Below, piece after piece: positions 44,572 through 53,600 of a stretch of 64,000 bases of DNA. The stretch comes from Chryseobacterium sediminis (GTDB lineage Bacteria; Bacteroidota; Bacteroidia; Flavobacteriales; Weeksellaceae). The stretch covers positions 1 to 64,000 of the forward strand of contig NZ_VUNZ01000001.1 of NCBI RefSeq assembly GCF_008386505.1, written 5' to 3'. Under the pieces are notes generated by a model. The model saw nothing but the letters and a program-made list of their open reading frames with translations. It did no database searches and was not told where the DNA came from. Within the stretch, counting starts at the first letter, position 1, and every line of letters begins with the position of its first letter. A program made the position numbers and the translations under genes.

Positions 44572-44602
44572 AACCTTCCGAATACCGGAAGGTTTTATTT
44601 TT
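44572..44602 (+). terminator. Intrinsic terminator of the peptide operon
   Basis: AACCTTCCG (44572-44580) pairs perfectly with CGGAAGGTT (44586-44594), 5-base loop, followed by TTATTTTTT. It also faces the convergent MFS gene. Confidence 0.9.
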
Positions 44603-44608
44603 TCTGTA

Positions 44609-45757
44609 TTAAAACTTAGGCTCTGTATATTTTCTGATAAGCAACATGATGAGAGCCAGAATTAAGCCTATGATGCTTGACCAGACTATATTTTCGATGC
44701 CATAATGAGCAATCCAGAATCCTCCGAAAAGCGTTCCTGCTGTTACAGCGAAATTCCCGCAGGAAGTAAAAATACCGTTGATAAACTCTGAAGAATCTGA
44801 AACAGAAGAAGTGACATTGATGTTGCTGATCAGAAAACCTCCGGAATGTATCAGTCCCCAGCATCCAACAATCCAGATCATAGGGGCAAAATGGTTTCCG
44901 TAATACCAGATCAACAGATGAACTCCTGATAACAGAATTAAAAACAGAAGAGTAGTCTGAAATGGAAATCTGCTCATATATTTTCCTGCAATTTTATTTC
45001 CTGCAATTCCAACCGTTCCAAATAAGAAAAGCATGAGACTTATCTGTTTGCCATTCATCTGTGTTATATTCTTTAAAAAATCAGCCATATAACCATACGT
45101 AGAATACATGGCAGCAATAGTGAAAAATGCAAGAAAGAACCCGATCCACAAGTGTTTATTATGAAATATCTGATGTGGAAAGCCTGTTGAAGTCCCGGTT
45201 TTATTTTGAATTGGTGGTAAATAAACCCATACACCAGCCAGTGCAATTCCATTAATAAAAGCTGTAAGCAAAAAAGAAGACTGCCAGGAAAAGAGATCAG
45301 ACATAAAAGTTGCAAGGGGAACTCCCATTACCGTTGCCAGAGTAAGCCCTGAAAAAATGATACTAACAGCTCTGGAGTTTTCTGTAGGATCTGAGGTTTC
45401 TCCTGCAACAGATAAAGCAATAGACCAGTAAACCGGATGAAAAAATGCGGGAATCATTCTGACTACAAGGAGCAGATAAAAATTGGTGATGTACGCAGAC
45501 AGAATATTGGCAGCAACGAAAATAAATAAAGAAGAAATCAATAGATTTTTTCTTTTGAAGGTAGATAAAGCCATCAGCATAAAAGGACCGAAAACAGCAA
45601 CAATCAATGCAAAAGCACTCAGCAGCCATCCCGCTTTTTCAATGGAAACTCTGAAAGCGGAAGCGATTTCAGGTAAAACTCCAATAACTCCGAATTCTGT
45701 GGTTGTAATTCCAAAAACACCTAATGCCAACACATAAAGATTTCTATTCATTTTCAT
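44609..45757 (-). CDS. MFS transporter (DHA1, AraJ/SotB-like)
   Basis: 382 aa with twelve predicted TM helices. The N-terminal half has TTTEFGVIGVLPEIASAF and the motif region RMIPAFFHPVYWSIALSVAG, both typical of arabinose-efflux/SotB-like drug:H+ antiporters. It probably exports a drug or metabolite out of the cytoplasm. A second in-frame ATG lies 6 bases in. It is divergent from an HxlR-type regulator, with two 14-bp direct repeats in the shared 101-bp region, so control by that regulator is likely. Confidence 0.9.
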   Translation of the reverse strand: MKMNRNLYVLALGVFGITTTEFGVIGVLPEIASAFRVSIEKAGWLLSAFALIVAVFGPFMLMALSTFKRKNLLISSLFIFVAANILSAYITNFYLLLVVRMIPAFFHPVYWSIALSVAGETSDPTENSRAVSIIFSGLTLATVMGVPLATFMSDLFSWQSSFLLTAFINGIALAGVWVYLPPIQNKTGTSTGFPHQIFHNKHLWIGFFLAFFTIAAMYSTYGYMADFLKNITQMNGKQISLMLFLFGTVGIAGNKIAGKYMSRFPFQTTLLFLILLSGVHLLIWYYGNHFAPMIWIVGCWGLIHSGGFLISNINVTSSVSDSSEFINGIFTSCGNFAVTAGTLFGGFWIAHYGIENIVWSSIIGLILALIMLLIRKYTEPKF

Positions 45758-45798
45758 TATTTTTTTGCAAATTTGCAGAATAGACTATCAAGAAACTA

Positions 45799-45831
45799 TA
45801 TACTTACCTTTTGGTTCTATACTTACCTTTT
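45799..45831. promoter_or_regulatory. Direct-repeat operator candidate for HxlR
   Basis: TATACTTACCTTTT occurs at 45799-45812 and again at 45818-45831, a 19-bp period, about two helix turns. Each copy contains TACCTTTT, near the -7 consensus. The pair lies between the divergent MFS and HxlR genes. Confidence 0.5.
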
Positions 45832-45858
45832 TGAAAGTGTAAATAAAAAACGATTATT

Positions 45859-46215
45859 ATGCCTCAATTTTTCCACGATAAAAGACTTTATTATACCCCA
45901 ATTGAATTTGCATTAAGCCATATTGGAGGAACCTGGAAAATGCCTATTCTATGGAGATTACAGGAAAAACCTCTTCGTTTCAGTGAGCTTAAAAAGGATA
46001 TTCCTCATATTACAGACAAAATGCTGACCAGCCAGTTGCGCGAACTGGAAACTAAAGGCATGATCCATCGTGAAGTGTTTCCCGTAGTACCACCGAAAGT
46101 AGAGTATAGTCTTACCGAGAAAGGGAAAAAAGCAATTCCGGTTATTGAAACCATTATGCAGTTTGGCTACGACCTTATCACAGATGAAGGCATTGTTTTT
46201 CCGCCTAAAGAATAA
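45859..46215 (+). CDS. HxlR family transcriptional regulator
   Basis: 118 aa winged-helix protein. The family signature is clear: GGTWKMPILWRLQEKPLRFSEL (split: GGTWKMPILWRL, QEKPLRFSELKKDIP), then HITDKMLTSQLRELETKGMI and the wing VPPKVEYSLTEKGK. HxlR-type regulators often sense electrophiles or quinones, but the conserved N-terminal Cys of the sensing subgroup is absent. It is divergent from the MFS exporter and upstream of a flavin-dependent oxidoreductase on the same strand. Confidence 0.93.
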   Translation: MPQFFHDKRLYYTPIEFALSHIGGTWKMPILWRLQEKPLRFSELKKDIPHITDKMLTSQLRELETKGMIHREVFPVVPPKVEYSLTEKGKKAIPVIETIMQFGYDLITDEGIVFPPKE

Positions 46216-46264
46216 AAGTTATATCGTCTTTTTTCATACCTTCACCTAAAATCTATTCTATAGT

Positions 46265-47260
46265 ATGAAGCTGAAATTAGGGATTTTAGATCAGTCACCT
46301 GTAACAATGGGTGGCAGCGCAGCCTCTGCATTGGAAAACAGTATCAATCTTGCTTTACTGGCTGAAGAAACGGGCTTTCATAGTATCATGTATTCCGAAC
46401 ATCATGGAGTAGAAGCCTATGGCAGTTCCAGTCCTGAACTTTTAGCAGCCATCATACTCAGTAAAACCAGCCGTATCAAAATAGGGACAGCCGGAATTAT
46501 GATGAGAAACTATTCTGCCTATAAAATTGCAGAATGGACCAAAATGCTCTCCACTTTTTATCCTGAACGTTTTATTCTCGGATTGGGAAAAGCTCCCGGA
46601 GGATTAAAAGATGCTGTTATGGCACTTAATAATCATAAACCGGTAGTTTTATCAAATATGGAAACGAAACTGGAAGAGATTATTCAACTGATCAGAGAGG
46701 AAGATGGAATTTACGACGGACTGATTGCACAGCCTACTCATCTACAGTCTATTCCTGAAATTATGTGGCTGGGATCAGGAATGACTTCCGCAAAAGAAGC
46801 AGCTAAACATGGGATAGGATATTCCTTTGCTGCTTTTATGAATAGTGAAAACGGAATGGAAAATACAGAAGCTTATCTCAGAGAATTTGATGGTGCTCAA
46901 TATTTTTCCCAACCTTCTTTGCAGGTGGCAGTTGCGGTATCGGTAGCAGATAGTGTTGAAAAAGCCAGACGAAATGCCTATGGAATGGCCTACCAGTTTT
47001 TACAATCCCGCCAGTTAGTTAGCCCCAATGCTGTTCTGTCTCCTGAAGTAGTAGAACAAAAGGTTTTGGGAACTAAAGATGAAGATGAGTTTTTCAACTT
47101 TTTAGAGAGAATCATCATAGAAACACCACAGTCTGTGGAACAAAGATTACAACAGGTTTCAGAAAAATACAAGACAGATAATCTTCTGATATTGTGTAAT
47201 ATGTACAGAGAAGAAGATCGTGTTTATACCTATGAAAGCATCATTAAAAATAATAATTAA
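46265..47260 (+). CDS. LLM class flavin-dependent oxidoreductase
   Basis: 331 aa TIM-barrel enzyme of the bacterial luciferase-like monooxygenase superfamily (MsnO8-like group). Typical segments are LGILDQSPVTMGGSAASALE, FHSIMYSEHHGVEAYGSSSP, IKIGTAGIMMRNYSAYKIAE and PERFILGLGKAPGG. It uses reduced FMN from a separate reductase. The substrate is unknown. It is 49 bp after the HxlR gene and may share its regulation, which would make an HxlR/MFS/oxidoreductase detoxification set. Confidence 0.9.
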   Translation: MKLKLGILDQSPVTMGGSAASALENSINLALLAEETGFHSIMYSEHHGVEAYGSSSPELLAAIILSKTSRIKIGTAGIMMRNYSAYKIAEWTKMLSTFYPERFILGLGKAPGGLKDAVMALNNHKPVVLSNMETKLEEIIQLIREEDGIYDGLIAQPTHLQSIPEIMWLGSGMTSAKEAAKHGIGYSFAAFMNSENGMENTEAYLREFDGAQYFSQPSLQVAVAVSVADSVEKARRNAYGMAYQFLQSRQLVSPNAVLSPEVVEQKVLGTKDEDEFFNFLERIIIETPQSVEQRLQQVSEKYKTDNLLILCNMYREEDRVYTYESIIKNNN

Positions 47261-47321
47261 GCCTCGCAGGAAGCAAAAATTTATGCTTAGATGGGGCTGT
47301 ATTTTAAAATAATTCAAACTC

Positions 47322-47876
47322 ATGAAGCAGGATATTTCAAAATTATATATCATTACAGGTGGCCCCGGAGCTGGAAAAACAAGGCTGTTGAATGAATTAA
47401 GCAAATATGGATTGACAACGGTTCCTGAAGAAGGCAGGAGAATTATTAAAGAACAGATTGAGTGTGGAGGAGAAGGACTTCCATGGCTGAATAAAGAGCT
47501 TTTTGCCAGCCTGATGTTTGAAGAGTCTGTAAAAACCTATCTGAAAATGAGTCAATCAACCCATTTGAAACCCATTTTCTTTGACCGTGGAATATGGGAT
47601 ACACTGGGATATATGAGGCTTGAAAATATTCCTGTTCCGGAATTAATGACAGCAAAAGCCAGAGAAATGGTTTATAATAACAATATCTTCATTCTTCCCC
47701 CATGGAAAGAGATTTATGAAAATGATCCGGAAAGGAAACAAACCATTGAAAAAGCCATCCTTACTTTTGAATGTATGAAAGATATTTATCAGGAGTATGG
47801 TTTCAATAGTATTGAAGTACCAAAAGTAAGCGTAGAAGAAAGAGCAGCCTTTGTTTTTGACAGAATTCTGATGTAA
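47322..47876 (+). CDS. AAA family ATPase (AAA_28, P-loop kinase-like)
   Basis: 184 aa soluble P-loop protein. Walker A is GGPGAGKT at about residues 13-20. FFDRGIWDTLGYM carries an Asp-Arg pair like that of nucleoside kinases. VPEEGRRIIKEQ and EYGFNSIEVPKVSVEERA are typical of the AAA_28 family. It may phosphorylate a small molecule. It lies 61 bp after the oxidoreductase gene; the link is unclear. Confidence 0.85.
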   Translation: MKQDISKLYIITGGPGAGKTRLLNELSKYGLTTVPEEGRRIIKEQIECGGEGLPWLNKELFASLMFEESVKTYLKMSQSTHLKPIFFDRGIWDTLGYMRLENIPVPELMTAKAREMVYNNNIFILPPWKEIYENDPERKQTIEKAILTFECMKDIYQEYGFNSIEVPKVSVEERAAFVFDRILM

Positions 47877-47939
47877 AACTGAAATTAATAGGCTTAGCTA
47901 GTGTATGTTGTTTAGCACCAATCAATTATCATTAATAAT

Positions 47940-48503
47940 ATGGACAATTTCTTATTTGAAAAAGAACTGATAGAACTTGCCGATAAAGATCTGACTGTAA
48001 GAGGAGAACTGTTCGCTGCCGGAAAACTGTCCGGAGGTTATCATCCCGAAATGGAAAAAATCCATAAAGCTAATGCACAGCGTCTCCGGGAAATTATAGC
48101 AGAAATCGGATTTCCAACCCTCTCAAAAGTCGGTGAAAAAGGAAGCAATGCAGCATGGCTGATTATCCAGCACGCTATTGGTGAACCTAAGTTTATGAAA
48201 GAATGTTACACCATGATGGAAGAAAACAGCAGTGATATTAATCCCATACATAGAGCTTATTTATACGACCGGATTCAGTTCTTTCAAAGCAAGCCTCAAA
48301 AATATGGAACACAGCTGACCGGCGAAGGAATAATATATCCCGTAGAAAACAAAGAAAATATAAACAAAGAACGAGAAAAAGTAAACCTTCCGATATTGTC
48401 TAAGGCAGAAATTGACAAAATTCCGGAACCTGAGGACATTCCGGAAATAGATGATAAAAACGTTGAATATACAGTCTGGAGAAAAAAAGTAGGGTGGATT
48501 TAA
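47940..48503 (+). CDS. DUF6624 domain-containing protein
   Basis: 187 aa cytoplasmic protein. The central part (VGEKGSNAAWLIIQHAIGEP and INPIHRAYLYDRIQFF) matches the DUF6624 pattern, with the conserved His of QHAIG and a YGTQL segment. The C-terminal tail (LPEI-like EPEDIPEIDDKNVEY) is acidic. Function unknown. Its 3' end overlaps the convergent YciI gene by 4 bp. Confidence 0.8.
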   Translation: MDNFLFEKELIELADKDLTVRGELFAAGKLSGGYHPEMEKIHKANAQRLREIIAEIGFPTLSKVGEKGSNAAWLIIQHAIGEPKFMKECYTMMEENSSDINPIHRAYLYDRIQFFQSKPQKYGTQLTGEGIIYPVENKENINKEREKVNLPILSKAEIDKIPEPEDIPEIDDKNVEYTVWRKKVGWI

Positions 48504-48841
48504 TTGATCTTTAAAATTTCACGAACCTCAATATTCCCTCCGATTTTAAAGACAGGATTGCCTTTAGCCATTTCTACCGCTTCATCAATAGATTCTGCCC
48601 GTACAATAATATATCCGCTGATGAATTCCTTGATTTCGGTATAAGGCCCATCCGTTACAATATTATCAGGTCTTACCGTTTTTGCCGTTCCCGGTGCAGG
48701 TAAAAGTGTATTTCCTTTATCTACAAGCTTGTTTTGTGCAGCGATGCTTCCCAGCCAGTTCAGTCGCTCCTGGATCTGTTCCGGAGAAGGCTTAAAATCA
48801 GAAATGTCTTTCAGCCTGAAAATTAACGCAAATTCTTTCAT
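48500..48841 (-). CDS. YciI family protein (DGPF domain)
   Basis: 113 aa small ferredoxin-like-fold protein. TDGPYTEIKEFISGYIIV is the DGPF/YCII signature, and AESIDEAVEMAKGNP follows as in the family. Its biochemical role is not established; homologues often accompany ECF sigma factors, which is not the case here. Confidence 0.88.
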   Translation of the reverse strand: MKEFALIFRLKDISDFKPSPEQIQERLNWLGSIAAQNKLVDKGNTLLPAPGTAKTVRPDNIVTDGPYTEIKEFISGYIIVRAESIDEAVEMAKGNPVFKIGGNIEVREILKIN

Positions 48842-48968
48842 AATCAGATTCTTTTATTTCATGACGATTAGGGCATGAGAAAAGGGACAAAACTTTTAAT
48901 TTTATTTAAATCTGTCCTTTTCAAATATAATATTATCAGATGCTGTATTTCCAGTACATTCAACTTTT

Positions 48969-49304
48969 TTATTTATCCAGCAAAGGTCTGGGATCAAACA
49001 GTACTTTTAAGGTATGAATCTTTCCATCCTTGATCTGATACCATCCGGAAGCTTCTGTCACTTTTTCTCCCATATCAATTGTATACCAGAAACATACATC
49101 TTCATCAGATGTGAAAGTTTTCAGAATAGTATACTTAAATTTCATCTGTCTCATATCTTTGATGTAAACAGATGCGCCTTCTCTCTTTCCTAATACTCCT
49201 ATGAATTTAAAATCAGGATCAAGACAGCTTTCCGCCTTATCAAAATTTTCCTCATTTAAATATTGAATAAACTGTTCCGCCACATTTTGGGTTGTAGTGT
49301 CCAT
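48969..49304 (-). CDS. SnoaL/NTF2-like fold protein
   Basis: About 111 aa with the cone-shaped NTF2-like pattern: a helix (AEQFIQYLNEENFDKAESCL) followed by curved sheet strands (FKFIGVLGKREG, VCFWYTIDMGEKVTEASGWY, KIHTLKVLFD). The family includes isomerases, hydrolases and ligand-binding proteins; no catalytic pair stands out. ATG at 49304 is preferred, since the 27 upstream in-frame residues look non-coding. Confidence 0.8.
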   Translation of the reverse strand: MDTTTQNVAEQFIQYLNEENFDKAESCLDPDFKFIGVLGKREGASVYIKDMRQMKFKYTILKTFTSDEDVCFWYTIDMGEKVTEASGWYQIKDGKIHTLKVLFDPRPLLDK

Positions 49305-49392
49305 AAAAATTGTTTTTATTGTTGAATACAAAAGTAGCGGTTCACTGAATGTTTCACTTGTGACTATAATCACAAAATGACTCAATTTTCTA

Positions 49393-50529
49393 TTATTTTA
49401 AAACAGGAATTCTGCCTTTTGCATATGCAATCTGATCTTTTTCCTTTTCCTGATCCGGTTGGTTTTTAAGGTACATTTTATAGTAAATAGCCGCGTTCTT
49501 TGGCTGTTTGAGATTCAGGTCATAAAGAAGGCCTAAACGGTAATAAATAATATTACTCGTACCAAAAGTTAATCCTCTTTTATAAGCTATCACCGCATCA
49601 TTATACTGATTTTTGGCTTCATAAATACCTGCCAATGCTGCATAATACAGCGTGGTGTGATCTGAAATGGCTTCATCAATAGTCTTCTGCGCATAGAGGG
49701 CAGCGTTGTTATAATCTTTCAGTTCACGATAGCTTAAGGCCATGAAATATAATGTCCCCTCGTTTTGTACTCCCATATCTTCAAGCATTTTATAAAGACT
49801 GATACATTTCTGATAGTCTTTTACATAAAAATAAGCCTGTCCCATATCATTCATTACATTCACATCAGCATGGTTTTTCAGGAGTTTTTCACCAATTTCA
49901 ATCACTTCCGGATATTTTGAGAGCTGATTGGCAACAGGTAATAGCGCCTGCTGTAAAGTGAAATTCTCAGGATCAGAAGCAATGGCTGTTTTCAAAACAT
50001 CATAAGCGGGTTGGTATTGTTTCAGACCACTGTAGGTTAGAGAAAGATCATAAGCTACGTCAGGATCCGTAGAATTAAGAAAGTTGGCTTTTTTGAGGTA
50101 GCTCAGTTTAGTTTCAGGAGTATCAGCATAAGTGGCAAGCTGTTTATAAGCATTGAAATTAAGGCTATCCAGTTGAATGATCTGTTGAAGATAATTCTTG
50201 GCATTGGTTACATTACCCCGCCTGGAATTGATACTGGCCAGACTAAATAGAGTAGCCAGACTGTTCGGTTGTATGGTGTTGATTTTCAGATAATTTTTTT
50301 CAGCTTCAGGCAGTTTTCCGGCCATCATATTGCAGTAGGCTATTTGTGAAAGAGCTTTTATATCCTGTGTATCTCCGGGATATATGCTTTGAAGATATTT
50401 TGCTGCATCGGCATAACGCTGTGTTTCATAATATTCAAGAAGCTTTTCAGTGTCAATTTTTGCAGACTGAGCAGTGAAAGTGTTAAAGCCAAATAGAATA
50501 ATGCACAAGCAAATTCCTTTTCTCATCAT
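49393..50529 (-). CDS. Exported TPR protein
   Basis: 378 aa. The signal peptide ends at FTA-QSA, so it is periplasmic or surface located. About eight tetratricopeptide repeats fill residues 30-375 (for example AEKNYLKINTIQPNSLATLF, NAKNYLQQIIQLDSLNFNAY, AVIAYKRGLTFGTSNIIYYR). It is a protein-interaction scaffold, and no enzymatic domain is present. A second Met codon directly follows the first. Partner unknown; an envelope complex is likely. Confidence 0.87.
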   Translation of the reverse strand: MMRKGICLCIILFGFNTFTAQSAKIDTEKLLEYYETQRYADAAKYLQSIYPGDTQDIKALSQIAYCNMMAGKLPEAEKNYLKINTIQPNSLATLFSLASINSRRGNVTNAKNYLQQIIQLDSLNFNAYKQLATYADTPETKLSYLKKANFLNSTDPDVAYDLSLTYSGLKQYQPAYDVLKTAIASDPENFTLQQALLPVANQLSKYPEVIEIGEKLLKNHADVNVMNDMGQAYFYVKDYQKCISLYKMLEDMGVQNEGTLYFMALSYRELKDYNNAALYAQKTIDEAISDHTTLYYAALAGIYEAKNQYNDAVIAYKRGLTFGTSNIIYYRLGLLYDLNLKQPKNAAIYYKMYLKNQPDQEKEKDQIAYAKGRIPVLK

Positions 50530-50698
50530 GGTTATTTTTTAACTAAAATATTGGATATTTAATAAGATTCCAAATTTTGCACTCACTTATTGGGGATTTT
50601 TTTAATTTTTATGAATAATTTATAATAAATCAAAAAAACTTTTCTTATTAGATTTCTTATATTCATCCTGCAAAAAAGACAGACAAAGATCAATAGAT

Positions 50699-51202
50699 AT
50701 GGAAATAAAAACGGTACAATCATTCATTGATTATTATGAAAAAATAAGGGAAAGAACCAATCGTATTATTGCAGTTGTTCCTCCTGAACATATAGATTTT
50801 ACTTATAAACCCGGGAAATTTACCATTGGTGATCAGATAAGACATATTGCCACTATAGAACGGTATATGTATGGAGAAACCATTACAGGAAAGAAAAGTG
50901 CTTATCCCGGATGCGGAAAAGAACTGGCTGACGGCTATGAAAATACCGTGAAGTTTTTCAATGAAATGCACAGACAAACATTGGAAATTATTAACAGTCT
51001 TTCTGATGAAGATCTTACCCGAAAATGTCTGACTCCTGCCAATAATGAAATCTCTGTTTGGAAATGGCTTCGTGCAATGATAGAACACGAGATTCATCAC
51101 AGAGCAGAATTATACATCTATCTCAATCTGCTGGATGTAAAAACACCACAGATCTATGGATTTTCTGCCGAAGAAGTTCAGGAGCTGAGTGTGAAACTAT
51201 AA
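50699..51202 (+). CDS. DinB family protein
   Basis: 167 aa four-helix bundle of the DinB/YfiT-like metalloenzyme superfamily. Potential metal-binding histidines are in IRHIATIERYMYGE (helix 2) and HEIHHRAELYIYL (helix 4). FTYKPGKFTIGDQ is the usual entry motif. Relatives are thiol-dependent transferases; the activity here is unknown. It is divergent from the TPR gene. Confidence 0.88.
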   Translation: MEIKTVQSFIDYYEKIRERTNRIIAVVPPEHIDFTYKPGKFTIGDQIRHIATIERYMYGETITGKKSAYPGCGKELADGYENTVKFFNEMHRQTLEIINSLSDEDLTRKCLTPANNEISVWKWLRAMIEHEIHHRAELYIYLNLLDVKTPQIYGFSAEEVQELSVKL

Positions 51203-51274
51203 ATCGAAGTGAGGTTTTAAAGAGTTTTAATCCGTTTGGGTTAATTTGTATATTAGCCCATTCAAAAAATTATA

Positions 51275-53041
51275 ATGGCCAGACCTTTTATCATTCCTCT
51301 TTTACTGTTTTTAAACAGTGCCTATGCACAGAATCATTCAGACCTGAAACCCGGAGATACCTTAAAATATTCTCCTCAGTCTCATAAACCTTCCTGGATC
51401 TCGGTACAGTCTGCAGATACCAATCTGGGAGTTGCCCTGTTTATGGATGGAAAAAAAGTAAAAGAACAGGACGATTCCAGAGGGATAAACAGTGTTGAAC
51501 GCTTCTATTTTACGCCGGAGAAAGGAAAAAAATATGAATTTAAAATCTGGGCCAAATCTTATGTAGAAAAAAGCAAAACGGTTAAAGTTTCCATTACAGA
51601 ATCCAAAAATGTGCCTGTTCTGGATGGGAAATTCAGCCCTGATCAGTTGGTAGAAGACCTTCATACATTCCGCTCTATAAGGGAAAAAGCAAATTCCGGA
51701 TTGTATGTGTACAGAACAAGAAAACAAATTGACAGTATTTACCAACAGGCTGAGGAAGAAGCCAGAAACAGCAAAAATATTTTTGATTTTTATAAAGTCA
51801 TTGCAAAAGTTACCGGATTTGAAGGAAGTTGTCACAATTATACAGATCTTCCCAATCATGCCTCTTATTATCTTACACAGAAACCGGAATATTTACCCAT
51901 TACTTTAAAGAATATTGACGGACGTCTGCTTCAGGACTCAAAAGATAACGCATTGCCTCTTGGCGCTGAAATCCTTTCCATCAACGGAGTTTCTGCCAAA
52001 GAGATGATCAGCCGCTTTTCTCAATACTATTTTTCTGACGGATATTCAATGCCTTACAAAGAAACAACAGGTTTTGAAAGAGGAATGCTGGATAAATTTT
52101 ATATAGAATTCGGAACTCATAAAAATTATGTTATCAGTTATAAATGGAACGGAACTGTAAAAGAAGTTTCACTGGTGGGAATATCGTTGGAAAACTTTAA
52201 AAAACTTCAGGATTCAAGATTCTCGCTTACTTTTGATAAAAAACTGCTGTCTGAAAAATACAGCTTGAATAAAGAAGGAAACGGAATCTATCGCCTATCC
52301 TTGAGAGGTTTTGATTTTGCAACAGGGAAAGATGATCCTGCTTATAAAAAATTCAGTGCTTTTCTGGATCAGATGATGAATACCCTTGAAAGCGAAAAAG
52401 TAGAAAACCTGATCATAGATCTCAGAGGAAATACCGGAGGTACAGGCGCTCTTTATGAAAAAGTATTCTCTTATCTTACACAAAGACCTTTCCGTGACAG
52501 CCACTATGCTTATACTAACTTTAATGAAGTGCCTATGGAAGAAAAACTGGTGATAACTTCTCTTTTTCTTTCTAACGGAGTACAGGATAAACATGGCCTG
52601 AATGCCTACCTGAAACAACTTTACCCTAAAGAGGTTCAGGGAAAATATTATTGGGCAGATGACAAAAATCCTTCGATTTTACCCAATAACAAAACTTTTA
52701 AAGGACAGCTTTACCTGCTTGTGGATCAACGGGTGGCTTCCGCAGCTTCACACTTGGCCTCTCTGATAAAATCTTATACCAATGCCATTGTGATCGGAAA
52801 AGAAACGGTAGGAGGGTACTATGAGCATAACGGCCATCTTCCGTTGGTATATCAGCTTCCCAATACCGGTATCCAGACCGGATTCTCTATTGTACATGTC
52901 ATTCAGGACGCACAGAATCTTCCTGATCAGAAAAGAGGACAGGGAATTATTCCTCACATCCCGATACAACAGACCGATCAGGAATTTCTGGATCAGACTG
53001 ATGTTTATCTGAAAAAAGTATCAGAACTTCGGAAACCGTAA
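51275..53041 (+). CDS. Exported S41 family peptidase
   Basis: 588 aa. A signal peptide (LNSAYA-QNH) is followed by a beta domain (about 25-115), a helical/PDZ-like region with a Cys (GFEGSCHNY) and the S41 catalytic domain. LIIDLRGNTGGTGALYEKVF is the family strand-loop. The Ser lies in QRVASAASHLASL (about 487) and the Lys in IGKETVGGYY (about 510). It is probably periplasmic or secreted and acts on misfolded or surface proteins. It ends at a strong terminator that isolates it from the T6SS effector island. Confidence 0.88.
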   Translation: MARPFIIPLLLFLNSAYAQNHSDLKPGDTLKYSPQSHKPSWISVQSADTNLGVALFMDGKKVKEQDDSRGINSVERFYFTPEKGKKYEFKIWAKSYVEKSKTVKVSITESKNVPVLDGKFSPDQLVEDLHTFRSIREKANSGLYVYRTRKQIDSIYQQAEEEARNSKNIFDFYKVIAKVTGFEGSCHNYTDLPNHASYYLTQKPEYLPITLKNIDGRLLQDSKDNALPLGAEILSINGVSAKEMISRFSQYYFSDGYSMPYKETTGFERGMLDKFYIEFGTHKNYVISYKWNGTVKEVSLVGISLENFKKLQDSRFSLTFDKKLLSEKYSLNKEGNGIYRLSLRGFDFATGKDDPAYKKFSAFLDQMMNTLESEKVENLIIDLRGNTGGTGALYEKVFSYLTQRPFRDSHYAYTNFNEVPMEEKLVITSLFLSNGVQDKHGLNAYLKQLYPKEVQGKYYWADDKNPSILPNNKTFKGQLYLLVDQRVASAASHLASLIKSYTNAIVIGKETVGGYYEHNGHLPLVYQLPNTGIQTGFSIVHVIQDAQNLPDQKRGQGIIPHIPIQQTDQEFLDQTDVYLKKVSELRKP

Positions 53042-53063
53042 AAACGATTCTATTATTAAATAT

Positions 53064-53106
53064 AAAACCAGCTGTAAACTCATTATTTGCAGCTGGTTTT
53101 TTTATT
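53064..53106 (+). terminator. Intrinsic terminator after S41 peptidase
   Basis: AAAACCAGCTG (53064-53074) pairs perfectly with CAGCTGGTTTT (53090-53100), 15-base loop, continuing into a seven-T tail. Confidence 0.92.
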
Positions 53107-53297
53107 GTAGAAATTCAGTCTTATTTTAGATTATTTCTATTTTAAGTGATAAATTTATTGTTTTTATTTATTAAAAATTGTTAAATATCCATTTGATAAA
53201 GAGGTGTTTATTTCTTTTATTTAAATCATTTATTTTAGAATTATTAATAAAAAGTCGTAGAACTACTACAAAATTTCAGATTACTCACAGAAAATTT

Positions 53298-53326
53298 TTT
53301 GAATAGAAATTAGCGTTTTATCTTTG
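53298..53326 (+). promoter_or_regulatory. Promoter of the T6SS effector island
   Basis: TTTG (53298-53301), 17 bases, then TATCTTTG (53319-53326), an exact consensus. Transcription would start near 53333, about 268 bases before vgrG. Confidence 0.75.
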
Positions 53327-53332
53327 TAATAC

Positions 53333-53455
53333 CACCAATCTAATTACAAAAAAATTAATAATGATTAAAATTTGCATATCATCACGATAAACTCAGGAGA
53401 AATCCTGGAATTCAACAGGGAGTAAAGCAAAAACAATAATTGCTTTACCTTTTTA
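53333..53455 (+). ncRNA. Candidate leader RNA / attenuator upstream of vgrG
   Basis: Between the promoter and a terminator-like hairpin lie a nine-codon reading frame (53361-53390, MIKICISSR), a CAGGA-GAAA-TCCTG hairpin with a GNRA tetraloop (53394-53407) and the hairpin at 53422-53448. This could be a short RNA or a leader that controls entry into vgrG. No known RNA family was recognised. Confidence 0.4.
53422..53455 (+). terminator. Terminator-like hairpin inside the vgrG leader
   Basis: GTAAAGCAA (53422-53430) pairs perfectly with TTGCTTTAC (53440-53448), 9-base loop, then CTTTTT. It stands after the promoter and 146 bases before vgrG. Confidence 0.7.
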
Positions 53456-53600
53456 CCCATAATTCGATACCCTGTTTTGATCCCAATATCCGGATTTTAT
53501 TCATTAGAATACGGATAATGAAAATGTATCTGATCTTTTTAGCTCAGGTAGATTTTAGCCTTAAAAAATTTGACACCCAATCAATCAAAATACTACAATT

